Source of the DNA: Rhodoferax sp.
Lineage (GTDB): Bacteria > Pseudomonadota > Gammaproteobacteria > Burkholderiales > Burkholderiaceae_C
Direction: 5' to 3'
Assembly: GCA_021737865.1 (NCBI GenBank)
Contig: JAIPDC010000011.1
Span: 1 to 36,100, forward strand
Length of the DNA: 36,100 bases
In this document: positions 17,169 through 26,692 of the stretch, piece by piece
Layout: each line of letters starts with the position of its first letter
Position numbering within the stretch: position 1 is the stretch's first letter
Made by a program: the position numbers and the translations under genes
Notes under the pieces: generated by a model
The model's database searches: none
The model's input: only the letters and a program-made list of their open reading frames with translations
Told to the model about the DNA's origin: nothing

Positions 17169-17553
17169 TTTCCCCATCACAAGGGCTCACGTATTTGTTT
17201 GGTAGGTACGCCGGGCCATACCCTTGTCCGGGCTTGCGGGGTGCCGTGCAAGAAGCACGGCAGTGCTCCGCACCGGCCCCTACCGGACAACCCGCACGCA
17301 AGGCGTGCGCGCTTCGGGGCACCATGGCCCGGTCGGGGGCAAGTCGGACGCTTGCGGCCGTCTTGGCTGTCTTTCAAGGGGGAAGCCCCAGCGGCAGGGG
17401 GATGTGCGCAGCACTTCCCCCAATAGCGGGCAAGGTGGCCTGGAGCCGTGCCCGCAGGGCAATCCCAACGGGATCGAGCCGGGTGAGGCGAGCGGCGCAA
17501 AGCCCCAACGGGGCGGGGGCATCCGGTTTTTCAACCGCAGGGGGAAAAATGCC

Positions 17554-17820
17554 TCAGAAGCGGGACGGCGGAAATGTCTGCAATCCCTGGGCGTCCAACG
17601 CATGGCCTAGCGTCAGCATGAAGGTCACCCAATCCCTATCGACGGCATCCAGCCAGGCGTGAACCTCCGTCACGTCCATACGCCGTGTTCCGGACTCGCA
17701 CTTGCTCACATAGCTCTGGGGCACCCCCAGCTTGCGGGCGACGTCCGCCTGCGTCATCCCAACATCGATGCGGGCCTGACGAAGCAAATCAAGAAACACG
17801 GAATACCGACGACGGCTCAT
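17554..17820 (-). CDS. XRE-family HTH regulator
   Basis: FLDLLRQARIDVGMTQADVARKLGVPQSYVSKCESGTRRMDVTEVHAWLDAV. Confidence 0.85.
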   Translation of the reverse strand: MSRRRYSVFLDLLRQARIDVGMTQADVARKLGVPQSYVSKCESGTRRMDVTEVHAWLDAVDRDWVTFMLTLGHALDAQGLQTFPPSRF

Positions 17821-18022
17821 AAGCAAAAAGAAGGGTTCATAAGGGCAACCCACCAGCGTGCGCCTAAGCCGGGCAAATGCCAACACAGGATTACAACTCT
17901 AACCCGCTGTAACTCAATAAATAATCCTGACTTACCAGTAACCGCATTTTTATATTTATCATCGCGCCACTGCAAAACATGGCTTTTTGCATTGGCTTAT
18001 AAATATATCGTTCAGGTTAATA

Positions 18023-18715
18023 ATGGATTTTCTTGTTTTGGCCCAGCAATGCGCCCCTGCAGTTCATCCGCAAACACTTGCGGCAATCGTTAAAACGGAA
18101 AGCGGTTTTAACCCGTTCGCAATCGGGGTTAACAAAGGCGGGCTGCAGCTCACGCGACAGCCGACAAACAAAGCGGAAGCGGTAGCGGCAGCGAAGACCC
18201 TCATTGCAGGCGGACAGAACATCGATATGGGCCTGGGTCAGATCAATTCCGAGAATCTCACAAGGCTCGGGATGACGGTCGATGAAGTTTTCGACGTGTG
18301 CAAGAACCTGAGCGCGGCAGCGCTCATTCTCGAAGACAACTTCACACGGGCGAGCGCAAAGGAGGGCGCACCGCAGGAAGCCCTCAAGAAAGCTCTAAGC
18401 GCTTACAACACTGGCGACTTCGCACGCGGCATCAAGAATGGCTACGTGCAGAAGGTCAGCACAAACGGACTCAAGATCGCCCAGGGCTACACAGTTCCGG
18501 CCATCAAACTAGATCCACAATCTGTTGCGCCAAGCGTTGCTCCTTTGGCGGCGCAAGCCGACAAATCCATTGCGGGGACGCCGCAGCCATCCGGCCAAGC
18601 AAAATCTCGCCCCGCGAAACCGACGACCGCACCCGTCACAACCGACCCCGCGATGGTCTTCGGAAACCCGCCCGAAGGGCAGGGCGATGAGATCGGCCAA
18701 GCCATGGTGTTCTGA
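18023..18715 (+). CDS. virB1: VirB1-like lytic transglycosylase
   Basis: HPQTLAAIVKTESGFNPFAIGVN...DMGLGQINSENLTRLGMT...ALSAYNTGDFARG. Confidence 0.9.
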   Translation: MDFLVLAQQCAPAVHPQTLAAIVKTESGFNPFAIGVNKGGLQLTRQPTNKAEAVAAAKTLIAGGQNIDMGLGQINSENLTRLGMTVDEVFDVCKNLSAAALILEDNFTRASAKEGAPQEALKKALSAYNTGDFARGIKNGYVQKVSTNGLKIAQGYTVPAIKLDPQSVAPSVAPLAAQADKSIAGTPQPSGQAKSRPAKPTTAPVTTDPAMVFGNPPEGQGDEIGQAMVF

Positions 18716-18717
18716 GC

Positions 18718-20745
18718 ATGAAGCTGCTCATCATCGAATCCCAAGGCAAGGTCGAGAAGCTGCAAAGCATCCTGGGCGACGGCTGGAAAGTGTCCGCCAG
18801 CCTCGGCCACGTATGCGATCTGCCCGACAAGGAAATTGGCGTCAAGGCGCCCAAGTACAAACCGCAATACAGGCTGTCCGAACGCGGCGCATCGGTGGTA
18901 TCACGGCTGCGCAGCCAGTGCGAACGGGCAAGCGAGATACTCATAGGCACCGACCCGGACAGGGAAGGCGAAGCCATCGCCTGGCATCTGGCGCGCGAAC
19001 TCAAGCTGGGAAGGGATGCAAAGCGGGTTCGCTTTCCCGCCATTACAGAAACCGTGGTGCGCCAGGCAGTGGCTGCACCTACCGGGATTGATTACAAGCT
19101 GGTGGGCGCACAAGAGGCGCGGCGCGTGCTGGATCGACTGGTGGGTTACCTGGTCAGTCCTGCGCTGTCCAAGATTGGCGGCACGACTTTATCCGCGGGC
19201 CGCGTCCAAAGTCCTGCAGTCGCGTTGGTGGTGATGCGCGAGCGAGAGATTTCCGCCTTCACGCCCACGAACCATTTTCAGGTGCGCCTGGACTTCCTGG
19301 CTCAGGGGAATTTCGCGGACGCGAAAAATTGGCATGCCATGTGGGAAGTCGTCCCTGACTTCGCCCCAGAAGATCGCCCCTATTTTCAAGACGCCGAATT
19401 TGCCGCAAGGGTTGCAGCCGTCGAGTCGGTCATGGTCGAAGGTTGTGAAGACGGCCAGCGCCGGCGCGCACCGGCCCCGCCTTTGGCTACCAGCGGGATG
19501 CAGCAAGCGGCCAGCGTGAAGCTGGGGTTCGACCCAGAAGACACGATGCGTATTGCGCAGCGGCTCTTTGAATCCGGGCATATCACCTACCACCGGACCG
19601 ACAACCCCAATATCAGCGCAGACGATTTCCCGTACATCAGCGCCTTGGCGCAAGCACACGGATGGGCGATGGCTCCGAAGCTGCGCCTCTTCAAAACCTC
19701 GGCAGCCGCGCAAGCTGGGCACCCTGCCATCACACCCACACACTGGGAAGTTGAGACGGCAGGGCAGGGGGGCGACGAGCAAGCCCTGTACAAGCTGATT
19801 CGCCAACGTGCCATCGCAAGCCAGTTGGCGGATGCTGTTTACAAGACCCGCACTGCTACCTTGCTCGGACAGGTTGACAGCAGACAAGTCCGTTTTCGCG
19901 CTAAAGGTGAAACGCTGCAGGAACCCGGCTGGCTGTCTCTGGTGGGCGAGGGACACGAGGAAGCGGACGGTCAAGACAGGCCTGAAGGGCAGGGCGCCGA
20001 AGGCAATCAGGTGCCACCGCTCGATGCGGGGCAGCGGCTCCAACCGCTGGGCGGCGAAGTTCTGGCCCTGAAGACACGGGCGCCCAAGCGCTACACCAAG
20101 GCCTCTCTGATCGGCAAGCTGGAGAGCGAGGGAATAGGGCGCCCAGCAACCTACGCGGCCATCATGGGCAACATCGAGAGGCGCGGCTACATCACCACTC
20201 GCAAGCTGTTTTTGCATCCGACAGAGACGGCATTTTTCATCGTCGATCAGCTCACGAAAGCGTTCTCCTTCATCGCCGTGGACTTCACGCGCGAAGTGGA
20301 AAGCGAGCTGGACAGGATCGCAAGCGGGCAGGGCAGCTACTTGGCCACGGTCGAGGCCACGCACGACAAGCTGCGCCAGGAACTGGCCAGCCTTGAAACC
20401 AGCGGATCAGCGCCGCGCCATCCTTGCCCCGACTGCGGCAGCGCAATGCGCCGCATTCCTGGGAAAGCAGGGCACTTCTGGGGGTGCAGCGGCTACCCCG
20501 CCTGCAACGCAACGCGGCCCGACAAGGATGGTCAGCCCGGCGAGAAGGAAACCCCAAGCGATTCCGGCCATTCGTGCCCGCTGTGCTCCAAACCACTTAT
20601 CCGCCGCACCAAAAGAGGCAAAGACGGCTACGACTTTTGGGGTTGCTCGGGCTTCAAGGACGGCTGTCGCGCCAATTTCCCCAACAAGCGCAACAAGCCA
20701 GATTTCAACGGCGACAAGGGAGGCGGCGGCAAGAAGCAAGCATGA
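18718..20745 (+). CDS. Type IA DNA topoisomerase
   Basis: LLIIESQGKVEKLQSILG toprim; IGTDPDREGEAIAWHLAREL; ITYHRTDNPNIS; C-terminal zinc fingers (CPDCGSAMRR..., CPLCSKPLIRR...). Confidence 0.95.
   Translation: MKLLIIESQGKVEKLQSILGDGWKVSASLGHVCDLPDKEIGVKAPKYKPQYRLSERGASVVSRLRSQCERASEILIGTDPDREGEAIAWHLARELKLGRDAKRVRFPAITETVVRQAVAAPTGIDYKLVGAQEARRVLDRLVGYLVSPALSKIGGTTLSAGRVQSPAVALVVMREREISAFTPTNHFQVRLDFLAQGNFADAKNWHAMWEVVPDFAPEDRPYFQDAEFAARVAAVESVMVEGCEDGQRRRAPAPPLATSGMQQAASVKLGFDPEDTMRIAQRLFESGHITYHRTDNPNISADDFPYISALAQAHGWAMAPKLRLFKTSAAAQAGHPAITPTHWEVETAGQGGDEQALYKLIRQRAIASQLADAVYKTRTATLLGQVDSRQVRFRAKGETLQEPGWLSLVGEGHEEADGQDRPEGQGAEGNQVPPLDAGQRLQPLGGEVLALKTRAPKRYTKASLIGKLESEGIGRPATYAAIMGNIERRGYITTRKLFLHPTETAFFIVDQLTKAFSFIAVDFTREVESELDRIASGQGSYLATVEATHDKLRQELASLETSGSAPRHPCPDCGSAMRRIPGKAGHFWGCSGYPACNATRPDKDGQPGEKETPSDSGHSCPLCSKPLIRRTKRGKDGYDFWGCSGFKDGCRANFPNKRNKPDFNGDKGGGGKKQA
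19311..19326. promoter_or_regulatory. 16-bp palindrome site 4, inside the topoisomerase CDS
   Basis: TTTCGCGGACGCGAAA, encoding FADAK. Confidence 0.65.
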
Positions 20746-21011
20746 ACCAACGACTTCAACGCGGACTGCAGAACGCCGAATTGTTGCACTACCTAATAAG
20801 CAACCAGGTGGAGATATTGCAAATATGGGAGAACGACAAATCCAAGTACGAATTACACGCCATCCTCAAATGGAAATCAGGTGTTTTCCCAGTAATCACG
20901 ACGCGAGGCAAAACAAGAGAGTGGTCAAGCCTCGACCGAATGGTTAAACATTTAAGAACAAATATTAATTCAGTCTCTATAGACTGTCATCTTAAAATCA
21001 AAGCAACATGA
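20742..21011 (+). CDS. Hypothetical small protein between topoisomerase and virB2
   Basis: ATGA overlap with upstream stop; MNQRLQRGLQNAELLHYLISNQVEILQIWENDKSKYELHAILKWKSGVFP... Confidence 0.65.
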   Translation: MNQRLQRGLQNAELLHYLISNQVEILQIWENDKSKYELHAILKWKSGVFPVITTRGKTREWSSLDRMVKHLRTNINSVSIDCHLKIKAT

Positions 21012-21021
21012 AAGGAAACTT

Positions 21022-21363
21022 ATGCTGAATCAATTTAAAACCGCTTACATCGACAACGCACAGCAAAAGAGAGAGACAAGCGGAAAAACGCTGTCGATGA
21101 TTGCAATGCTGCTCATCGTTTTGTTTTTCATGGCCCCAGAGTTGGCCATGGCGGAACCGTGGGATGCAGCGGCTCAGAAAGTGATGGACATTTTTACGGG
21201 CGGCTTAGCCCGGACATTGGCGATTATTGCGGTTATTGCCTGCGGCATTGCGGCAATCGCCGGTAAATTGTCATGGGACTGGGCAATCAAAATCATTATC
21301 GGGATCGTACTGATTTTTGGTGCAGCGGCGATTGTTGATTACATCATCAGCGCAGTCGGTTAA
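21022..21363 (+). CDS. virB2: VirB2 major pilin
   Basis: Hydrophobic signal, AEPWDAAAQKVMDIFTGGLARTLAIIAVIACGIAAIAGKLSWDWAIKIIIGIVLIFGAAAIVDYI. Confidence 0.9.
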   Translation: MLNQFKTAYIDNAQQKRETSGKTLSMIAMLLIVLFFMAPELAMAEPWDAAAQKVMDIFTGGLARTLAIIAVIACGIAAIAGKLSWDWAIKIIIGIVLIFGAAAIVDYIISAVG

Positions 21364-21380
21364 ACAAAGGGAGTTGATAA

Positions 21381-21743
21381 GTGGAAGAAGCCGAAAAAGT
21401 AGTCGAATTGGAAGTCGATGAGCTGTTTGTCGGTCTGACGCGCCCGGCAACGGTGTTCGGCGTGCACTTTACAGCTTTTGTGGTGGAAATGATCGTCGTT
21501 GGCTGCGTGTTCCTGGCGATTGGCAACCCGATCTGGCTTCTTCTGTTCATCCCAACACACAGTTTCCTTTACCTACTCTCTGCGAGTGACCCCGGTAGAT
21601 TTGACAGCTTGACAAAGTACGGGCTGATCAATGGCCGGTGTCTCAATCGCATGTTTTGGAAAGCTACCAGTTTTTCCCCGTTGGCCTACACCGCATTGCC
21701 AAAGTCTAAAAAGAGCAGGAATTTCGCCTCCGCGAAAAAATAA
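21381..21743 (+). CDS. virB3: VirB3
   Basis: LFVGLTRPATVFGVHFTAFVVEMIVVGCVFLAIGNPIWLLLFIPTHSFLYLLSASDPGRF. Confidence 0.9.
   Translation: MEEAEKVVELEVDELFVGLTRPATVFGVHFTAFVVEMIVVGCVFLAIGNPIWLLLFIPTHSFLYLLSASDPGRFDSLTKYGLINGRCLNRMFWKATSFSPLAYTALPKSKKSRNFASAKK
21722..21737. promoter_or_regulatory. 16-bp palindrome site 5, at virB3 3' end before virB4
   Basis: TTTCGCCTCCGCGAAA. Confidence 0.65.
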
Positions 21744-21751
21744 GGAACCGC

Positions 21752-24208
21752 ATGAAAGGCATTTTGAAATTCACGTCTGCGATAGACAAAGAGGTCGGTG
21801 TCAGCGCATTTCTTCCATATTCTGGGCATGTCACACGCAACATCGTCAAGATGATGAATGGCGACATGATGTTTACCATCAGGCTGTCGGGCGCCGCCCA
21901 CCAAAGCGCGGACATATCCGATTTGAACGGTTGGCACAGTCAGTTAAACGGTTTTATCCGAAATATCAGTTCGCCCCATGTCGCGTTATGGAGTCACATC
22001 GTCCGGCGTGAAATCAACGAATACCCGGAAGGTGAGTTCGCTTCCGAATTCATCAACAACCTGAACAAGAAATATCGAAGCCGCATCGAGGAAACCACCT
22101 TGATGATTAACGAGCTGTATATCAGCATCGTATTTCGCCCACAACCGATTGCAGCAGGGCGAATCGTGGATATGTTCTCACGGCAAAGCAAAGCGCAATT
22201 GGAAGAGCTGCAGCTTGAGCATATCGAGAACATGGAAGACTTGATTTCAACGTCGATGGCGGCATTGGATCGCTACGAACCCGAATTGCTTGGGTGCTAT
22301 GAATTCAAGGGCAACCTGTTTTCTGAAACTGGGGAGTTCCTGCACTACATCCTGAACGGTGAGTGGCGCCGCTTCCCCCTTCCACGCGCAGAGATGCGGG
22401 ACGTGCTGCCCACGTCGCGGCCATTCTTCGGCAAGGGCGGCTTGATGAGTCTGCGCACGTCCACAGAAGACTACTTCTGCGCCACGCTGGCGTTTCAAGA
22501 ATACCCCGCGCACACGCACCCCGGCCTGCTCAATGAGTTGTTGTCGGTGCCCTACGAGTTCACCCTCGGCCAGTCGTTCACGTTCCTCTCTAAGCCCGTG
22601 GCGCGCGGGCGTATGACACGCCAGCAGAAGCGGCTGGTCAATGCCGGGGACGTGGCCACGAGCCAGGTCGAGGCGATTGATGCGGCCCTGGACGATTTGA
22701 CAAGCAATCGGTTCGTCATGGGCACGCACTCACTCACGTTGATGATCCGCGCGCAGAACGAGAAGGATCTGAAAGACCATATTTCGGTGGCTGGAAGCAT
22801 CCTGAGCGATGCGGGCATCAAGTGGTCGCGCGAAGACCTAGGCATGGCGGCGGCGTATTACTCCCTCATGCCCGGCAACTTCGACTATCGAATCCGCGCG
22901 GGCGACATTACCAGCCGCAACTTCTGCTCGTTTTCCAGCCTGCACAACTACCCCATTGGGCGCCTTGAAGCGAACCAATGGGGACCAGCGGTGACGATGT
23001 TCAAAACAACGTCAGGAGCGCCCTTCTACTTCTCGTTCCACAAAGGGGAAGAGGGCGCTGACGCCAAGCGGGCCGCAAAGCTGGACCCGAATCACAAGGA
23101 GCTGGCCAACACCATCGTGCTCGGAAAGTCGGGCACCGGCAAGACAGTAATCGAGTGCTTTTTGCTCGCGCAGGCCCAGAAGTTCAACAAGCCACCAGCA
23201 AAGCGCCTCACGTCCGTGGTGTTCGACAAAGACCTGGGCGCGGCCGTGGCGGTACGCGCAATGGGTGGGCGCTACTACCCGCTGAAAAACGGCGTCTCAA
23301 CCGGCTTCAACCCGTTCCAGCTCGACCCTACCCCCAACAACATCACCTTCCTGGAAAACCTCGTGCGCTACCTGGTGCGGCGCGAAGGCATGCCCATCAC
23401 GCCGCGCGAAGAAGCGGAAATTGCAAAGGCAATTGCCGGGGTCATGAACCCAGCGGTTCCAAAGGCACAGCGGCGCCTGAGCGCCATCATGCAATTCCTG
23501 AACCCCACTGAGCAAAACGGCATTTACATGCGCCTGGCGCGCTGGTGTCACGGCTTTGGCCCCCTGGGTTGGGCGCTGGACAACGCAGAAGACACCCTGG
23601 ACGTGGAAGCAAACGCCATTGTCGGCTTTGACGTGACGGAATTCCTTGAAAACGCGGAAACCAGAACGCCAATCATCATGTATTTGATGCACCGGATCGA
23701 ATCCCTATTCGATGGCCGAAGGGTGGTCATATTCATGGATGAGTTTTGGAAACTGCTCGACGATCCAGAATTCGAGGACTTCGTTAAGAACAAACTGGTG
23801 ACGATCCGAAAACAGGACGGCTTTCTCGTTTGCTTCACGCAAGCGCCAAAGCAAGTCATTCGTTCGCCCATCGCGTTTGCCATCATTGAGCAGACAGCGA
23901 CAAAGATATTCCTCCCGAATCCCGAAGCGGACAGGGATGATTACATCAAGCATTTCAAACTCTCCGAAAAAGAATATGAATTGATCCGTGATTTACCGGA
24001 AAAATCACGGCGCTTCCTGATCAAGCAAGGATCGAATTCAGTCGTAGCAGAACTTGATTTAAGAGGCTTTGATGATGAATTGGCCGTTCTTTCAGGCAAC
24101 ACGGCCACCTCGCTACTGGCTGAACAGCTCGTAGCTCAACTGGGCGAAGATCCCGCCAACTGGTTGCCTGAGTTTCACAAAATCCGCCGAGAAAGAATTG
24201 CAGCATGA
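21752..24208 (+). CDS. virB4: VirB4 ATPase
   Basis: NTIVLGKSGTGKTVIECFLLAQAQKF Walker A; RRVVIFMDEFWKLLDDPEFEDFVKNKLVTIRKQDGFLVCFTQAP. Confidence 0.97.
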   Translation: MKGILKFTSAIDKEVGVSAFLPYSGHVTRNIVKMMNGDMMFTIRLSGAAHQSADISDLNGWHSQLNGFIRNISSPHVALWSHIVRREINEYPEGEFASEFINNLNKKYRSRIEETTLMINELYISIVFRPQPIAAGRIVDMFSRQSKAQLEELQLEHIENMEDLISTSMAALDRYEPELLGCYEFKGNLFSETGEFLHYILNGEWRRFPLPRAEMRDVLPTSRPFFGKGGLMSLRTSTEDYFCATLAFQEYPAHTHPGLLNELLSVPYEFTLGQSFTFLSKPVARGRMTRQQKRLVNAGDVATSQVEAIDAALDDLTSNRFVMGTHSLTLMIRAQNEKDLKDHISVAGSILSDAGIKWSREDLGMAAAYYSLMPGNFDYRIRAGDITSRNFCSFSSLHNYPIGRLEANQWGPAVTMFKTTSGAPFYFSFHKGEEGADAKRAAKLDPNHKELANTIVLGKSGTGKTVIECFLLAQAQKFNKPPAKRLTSVVFDKDLGAAVAVRAMGGRYYPLKNGVSTGFNPFQLDPTPNNITFLENLVRYLVRREGMPITPREEAEIAKAIAGVMNPAVPKAQRRLSAIMQFLNPTEQNGIYMRLARWCHGFGPLGWALDNAEDTLDVEANAIVGFDVTEFLENAETRTPIIMYLMHRIESLFDGRRVVIFMDEFWKLLDDPEFEDFVKNKLVTIRKQDGFLVCFTQAPKQVIRSPIAFAIIEQTATKIFLPNPEADRDDYIKHFKLSEKEYELIRDLPEKSRRFLIKQGSNSVVAELDLRGFDDELAVLSGNTATSLLAEQLVAQLGEDPANWLPEFHKIRRERIAA

Positions 24209-24891
24209 ACATCAAAAAAACCGTTTCCGTTGCCGCTGCCGCCGCAGCACTGGCATTCACTGCCATTCCAGCCAATGCATTCCTTGGGTTCGGTGGAAGC
24301 AACATCGCAAAAGAAACCACACAAATTGCATCATGGATCGCTCAATACGCGCAAATGGTGCAGGAATATAACCAGCTCGTCGAGGAATACCGCAGCTTGA
24401 ATGGAATACGCGGCATGGCCAGCCTGGTCAACAATCCCCAGCTCAGGCGCTACCTACCGGACGAGTACAAGAATATCCTGAGCCAGGGATATGGCGATTG
24501 GCAGGCGCTGCGAACTGCACTGGATAACCCGGTTGGGAGTTCCAATCTTCAAAAACTGCGCAGGGACCAACTAGCAATTGATGAGGCAATGGCACTGGAA
24601 AGTTATAAGCAAGCAAGCCGTAGATTCGGTGACATTCAAGTTCTGCTTGACAAAATCAATGATGCCAGCATTCCCGATGCAAAAGATATGGTGGACTTGC
24701 AGGCGCGCATTCAAGCGGAGCAGGTAATGATGCAAAACGAGGCATCAAAGATTGCAATGATGAAAAATTTGCAGGAAATTCAAAAGCAAAAGATGCAGGA
24801 GCAGGCGCGAATAAACGACAAGGAAATGCGTCGTAAACCAGGCATCATTGCAACCATGCGGGCACCTGAAGAACTATTCGGCGCACGCTAG
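24205..24891 (+). CDS. virB5: VirB5-like minor pilin
   Basis: Signal peptide, QIASWIAQYAQMVQEYNQLVEEYRSLNGIRGMASLVNNPQLRRYLPDEY, position after virB4. Confidence 0.88.
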   Translation: MNIKKTVSVAAAAAALAFTAIPANAFLGFGGSNIAKETTQIASWIAQYAQMVQEYNQLVEEYRSLNGIRGMASLVNNPQLRRYLPDEYKNILSQGYGDWQALRTALDNPVGSSNLQKLRRDQLAIDEAMALESYKQASRRFGDIQVLLDKINDASIPDAKDMVDLQARIQAEQVMMQNEASKIAMMKNLQEIQKQKMQEQARINDKEMRRKPGIIATMRAPEELFGAR

Positions 24892-24899
24892 AGGGTCAT

Positions 24900-25181
24900 A
24901 TGAATAAATTTTATATCAGCTCTGCCTTCCTACTTATTCTTACTGGTTGCGGCCAAAATGAACCCCCGCCGATAAATAGCAAGCAGGCAACTATCGACGA
25001 ACTCGAGTCGTACCAGCAAACATATTGCCAAGAAAAATTCAAAATGCATCCATTTTGTGTTGACATTCAGAATGAAAAGGCACACAAGACAAATGAGGTA
25101 ATGCGAAGGAAACCAGGCGCTCTTGGGACGCTACGGACACCGGAAGAAATATTCGGCAAACGGCAAAGTGGATCAAAATAA
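24900..25181 (+). CDS. Small lipoprotein (EexN-like/entry-exclusion candidate)
   Basis: Lipobox LILTGCGQ; Cys-containing CQEKFKMHPFC; position between virB5 and virB6. Confidence 0.6.
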   Translation: MNKFYISSAFLLILTGCGQNEPPPINSKQATIDELESYQQTYCQEKFKMHPFCVDIQNEKAHKTNEVMRRKPGALGTLRTPEEIFGKRQSGSK

Positions 25182-25193
25182 TTCCAAACATCT

Positions 25194-26249
25194 ATGAGCG
25201 ACTTCTATTCAAAGTTGCTATCAGCAACCACTGACCCCCTACAGGGTTTTATAAGTTCTACCGCGTCAACCGTAATCGGCGCAATCACTCCAGTTGCGAC
25301 GACGCTACTGATGATTTACGTTCTATTCTGGGGGTGGTCGATGATCCGTGGCGTCATCAGTGAGCCCATAACAGACGGAGTAACTCGAATAGTCAAATTG
25401 GCTGTTATCTGCGGGATAGCTCTGTCACTCGGTCTCTATTCACAATTTCTTGTGGACTGGCTCTGGCAATCGCCAGATAGGCTGGCCTCCATGATTGCGG
25501 GCGGGAAACCAAGCGATAAGGTGAATTTTCTGGACTCAATTTTTGAGAAGATTTGGGGTTACGCAGAAATATGGAACACGGCTGCTTCCAATAATTCAAA
25601 TGCACTGGGCATCCCCGATCTAGGCCAATTTTTCATGGCTTGGATCATAAGAATCGTAGGCGCGCTCATGACAGGATATGCAGCGTTTCTCTTCGTACTA
25701 GCAAAAATTGCTCTTGCGATTCTATTGGCAATTGGTCCAATATTTATACTAGTCACAATGTTTGAAAGTTCTAGAAAGTTTTTTGATTCATGGATTGCTC
25801 AATGCTTGAATTTTTGCTTTGTCATCATCCTTACTGCAGCAATCCTTAAAATTGTAGGTACCTACATTGATACAAGCGTGACAAGTGCAGGTACAAATGC
25901 TTCGGGTGGCGATCCAGCCTACAGTGATGGATTTTTCGTCGTCATTATGTGCGGCATCTGCTTTGTGATGATGCTTCAGGTCATGTCTATCGCATCAGGT
26001 ATATCAGGCGGTGCGGCCATTTCGACACTCGGATCAGTTGGGTGGGCTTACGCAAAAATTAGAGGGGCATCAAGCCAGGCCTATCGGCTGGGGTCTGGCA
26101 AGTCCCTTTCAGAGTGGCGAGGCAGGCGCCGCCAAGCTGCGGTAAACGCTCGATGGGCAGCTAATAACCCCTCACTCCCGGCAAGAGCTGCTGCAGCGGC
26201 AGCGCGACGGGTACGTGGTGAAAGAAATAACACAGTCGCCAAAAACTAG
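25194..26249 (+). CDS. virB6: VirB6
   Basis: Polytopic membrane protein, order between virB5 and virB7/8, ILLAIGPIFILVTMFESSRKFFDSWIAQCLNFCFVIILTAAIL. Confidence 0.92.
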   Translation: MSDFYSKLLSATTDPLQGFISSTASTVIGAITPVATTLLMIYVLFWGWSMIRGVISEPITDGVTRIVKLAVICGIALSLGLYSQFLVDWLWQSPDRLASMIAGGKPSDKVNFLDSIFEKIWGYAEIWNTAASNNSNALGIPDLGQFFMAWIIRIVGALMTGYAAFLFVLAKIALAILLAIGPIFILVTMFESSRKFFDSWIAQCLNFCFVIILTAAILKIVGTYIDTSVTSAGTNASGGDPAYSDGFFVVIMCGICFVMMLQVMSIASGISGGAAISTLGSVGWAYAKIRGASSQAYRLGSGKSLSEWRGRRRQAAVNARWAANNPSLPARAAAAAARRVRGERNNTVAKN

Positions 26250-26251
26250 AG

Positions 26252-26267
26252 TTTCGCGGACGCGAAA
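26252..26267. promoter_or_regulatory. 16-bp palindrome site 6, virB6-virB7 intergenic
   Basis: TTTCGCGGACGCGAAA. Confidence 0.75.
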
Positions 26268-26293
26268 TCACACGGCTTAACTTCTGGAAATTT

Positions 26294-26692
26294 ATGCAGA
26301 AAACTATAATTTATATTTCCTTGGTCGTTTTATTTGCGGGGTGCGCAAATGCTCCTAAGCCGCCTGCCACTGTCACGGGCGAGTATCGTCCAATTAACAA
26401 AGCCGACTTTCGTCCTCCTTCTTCCTTGATAGCTAAGGTATTTGATTTCAAATATCGAGGCGATCCTGAACACGCAATCGAAGCATTGCGGGACGTGCAA
26501 CCACAGCTAACCATTCTTCCGGCATCTGGTGAAAAATTGAGACAGGGCTTAGTAAACGTCGATCTTCGCCAAGTTACTTTGGACAAGGCTTTGTTTGAAA
26601 TCGGGAAGCAGGGCAGTGGGATTTATGAAGTCATCTATAAGCCAGACACCATAAATAACCGTGCCTTTGCATTTATCAAATACACAAAATGA
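26294..26692 (+). CDS. virB7: VirB7-type lipoprotein with extended, N0-like C-terminal region
   Basis: Lipobox VLFAGCAN; 132 aa; VNVDLRQVTLDKALFEIGKQGSGIYEVIYKPDTINNRAFAFIKYTK. Confidence 0.65.
   Translation: MQKTIIYISLVVLFAGCANAPKPPATVTGEYRPINKADFRPPSSLIAKVFDFKYRGDPEHAIEALRDVQPQLTILPASGEKLRQGLVNVDLRQVTLDKALFEIGKQGSGIYEVIYKPDTINNRAFAFIKYTK

Noticed and set aside
18603-18619. AATCTCGCCCCGCGAAAC near-match to the 16-bp palindrome
   Set aside because: Left arm mismatched and spacing one base short; not counted as a site.
19894-19905. TTTCGCGCTAAA, resembling a hybrid of the class-1 palindrome and the IncP KorB operator
   Set aside because: Lacks the GCGAAA right arm and spacing; single occurrence inside the topoisomerase CDS.
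19189-20364. 391-aa minus-strand ORF
   Set aside because: Antisense to the clearly recognised topoisomerase; no supporting motif.
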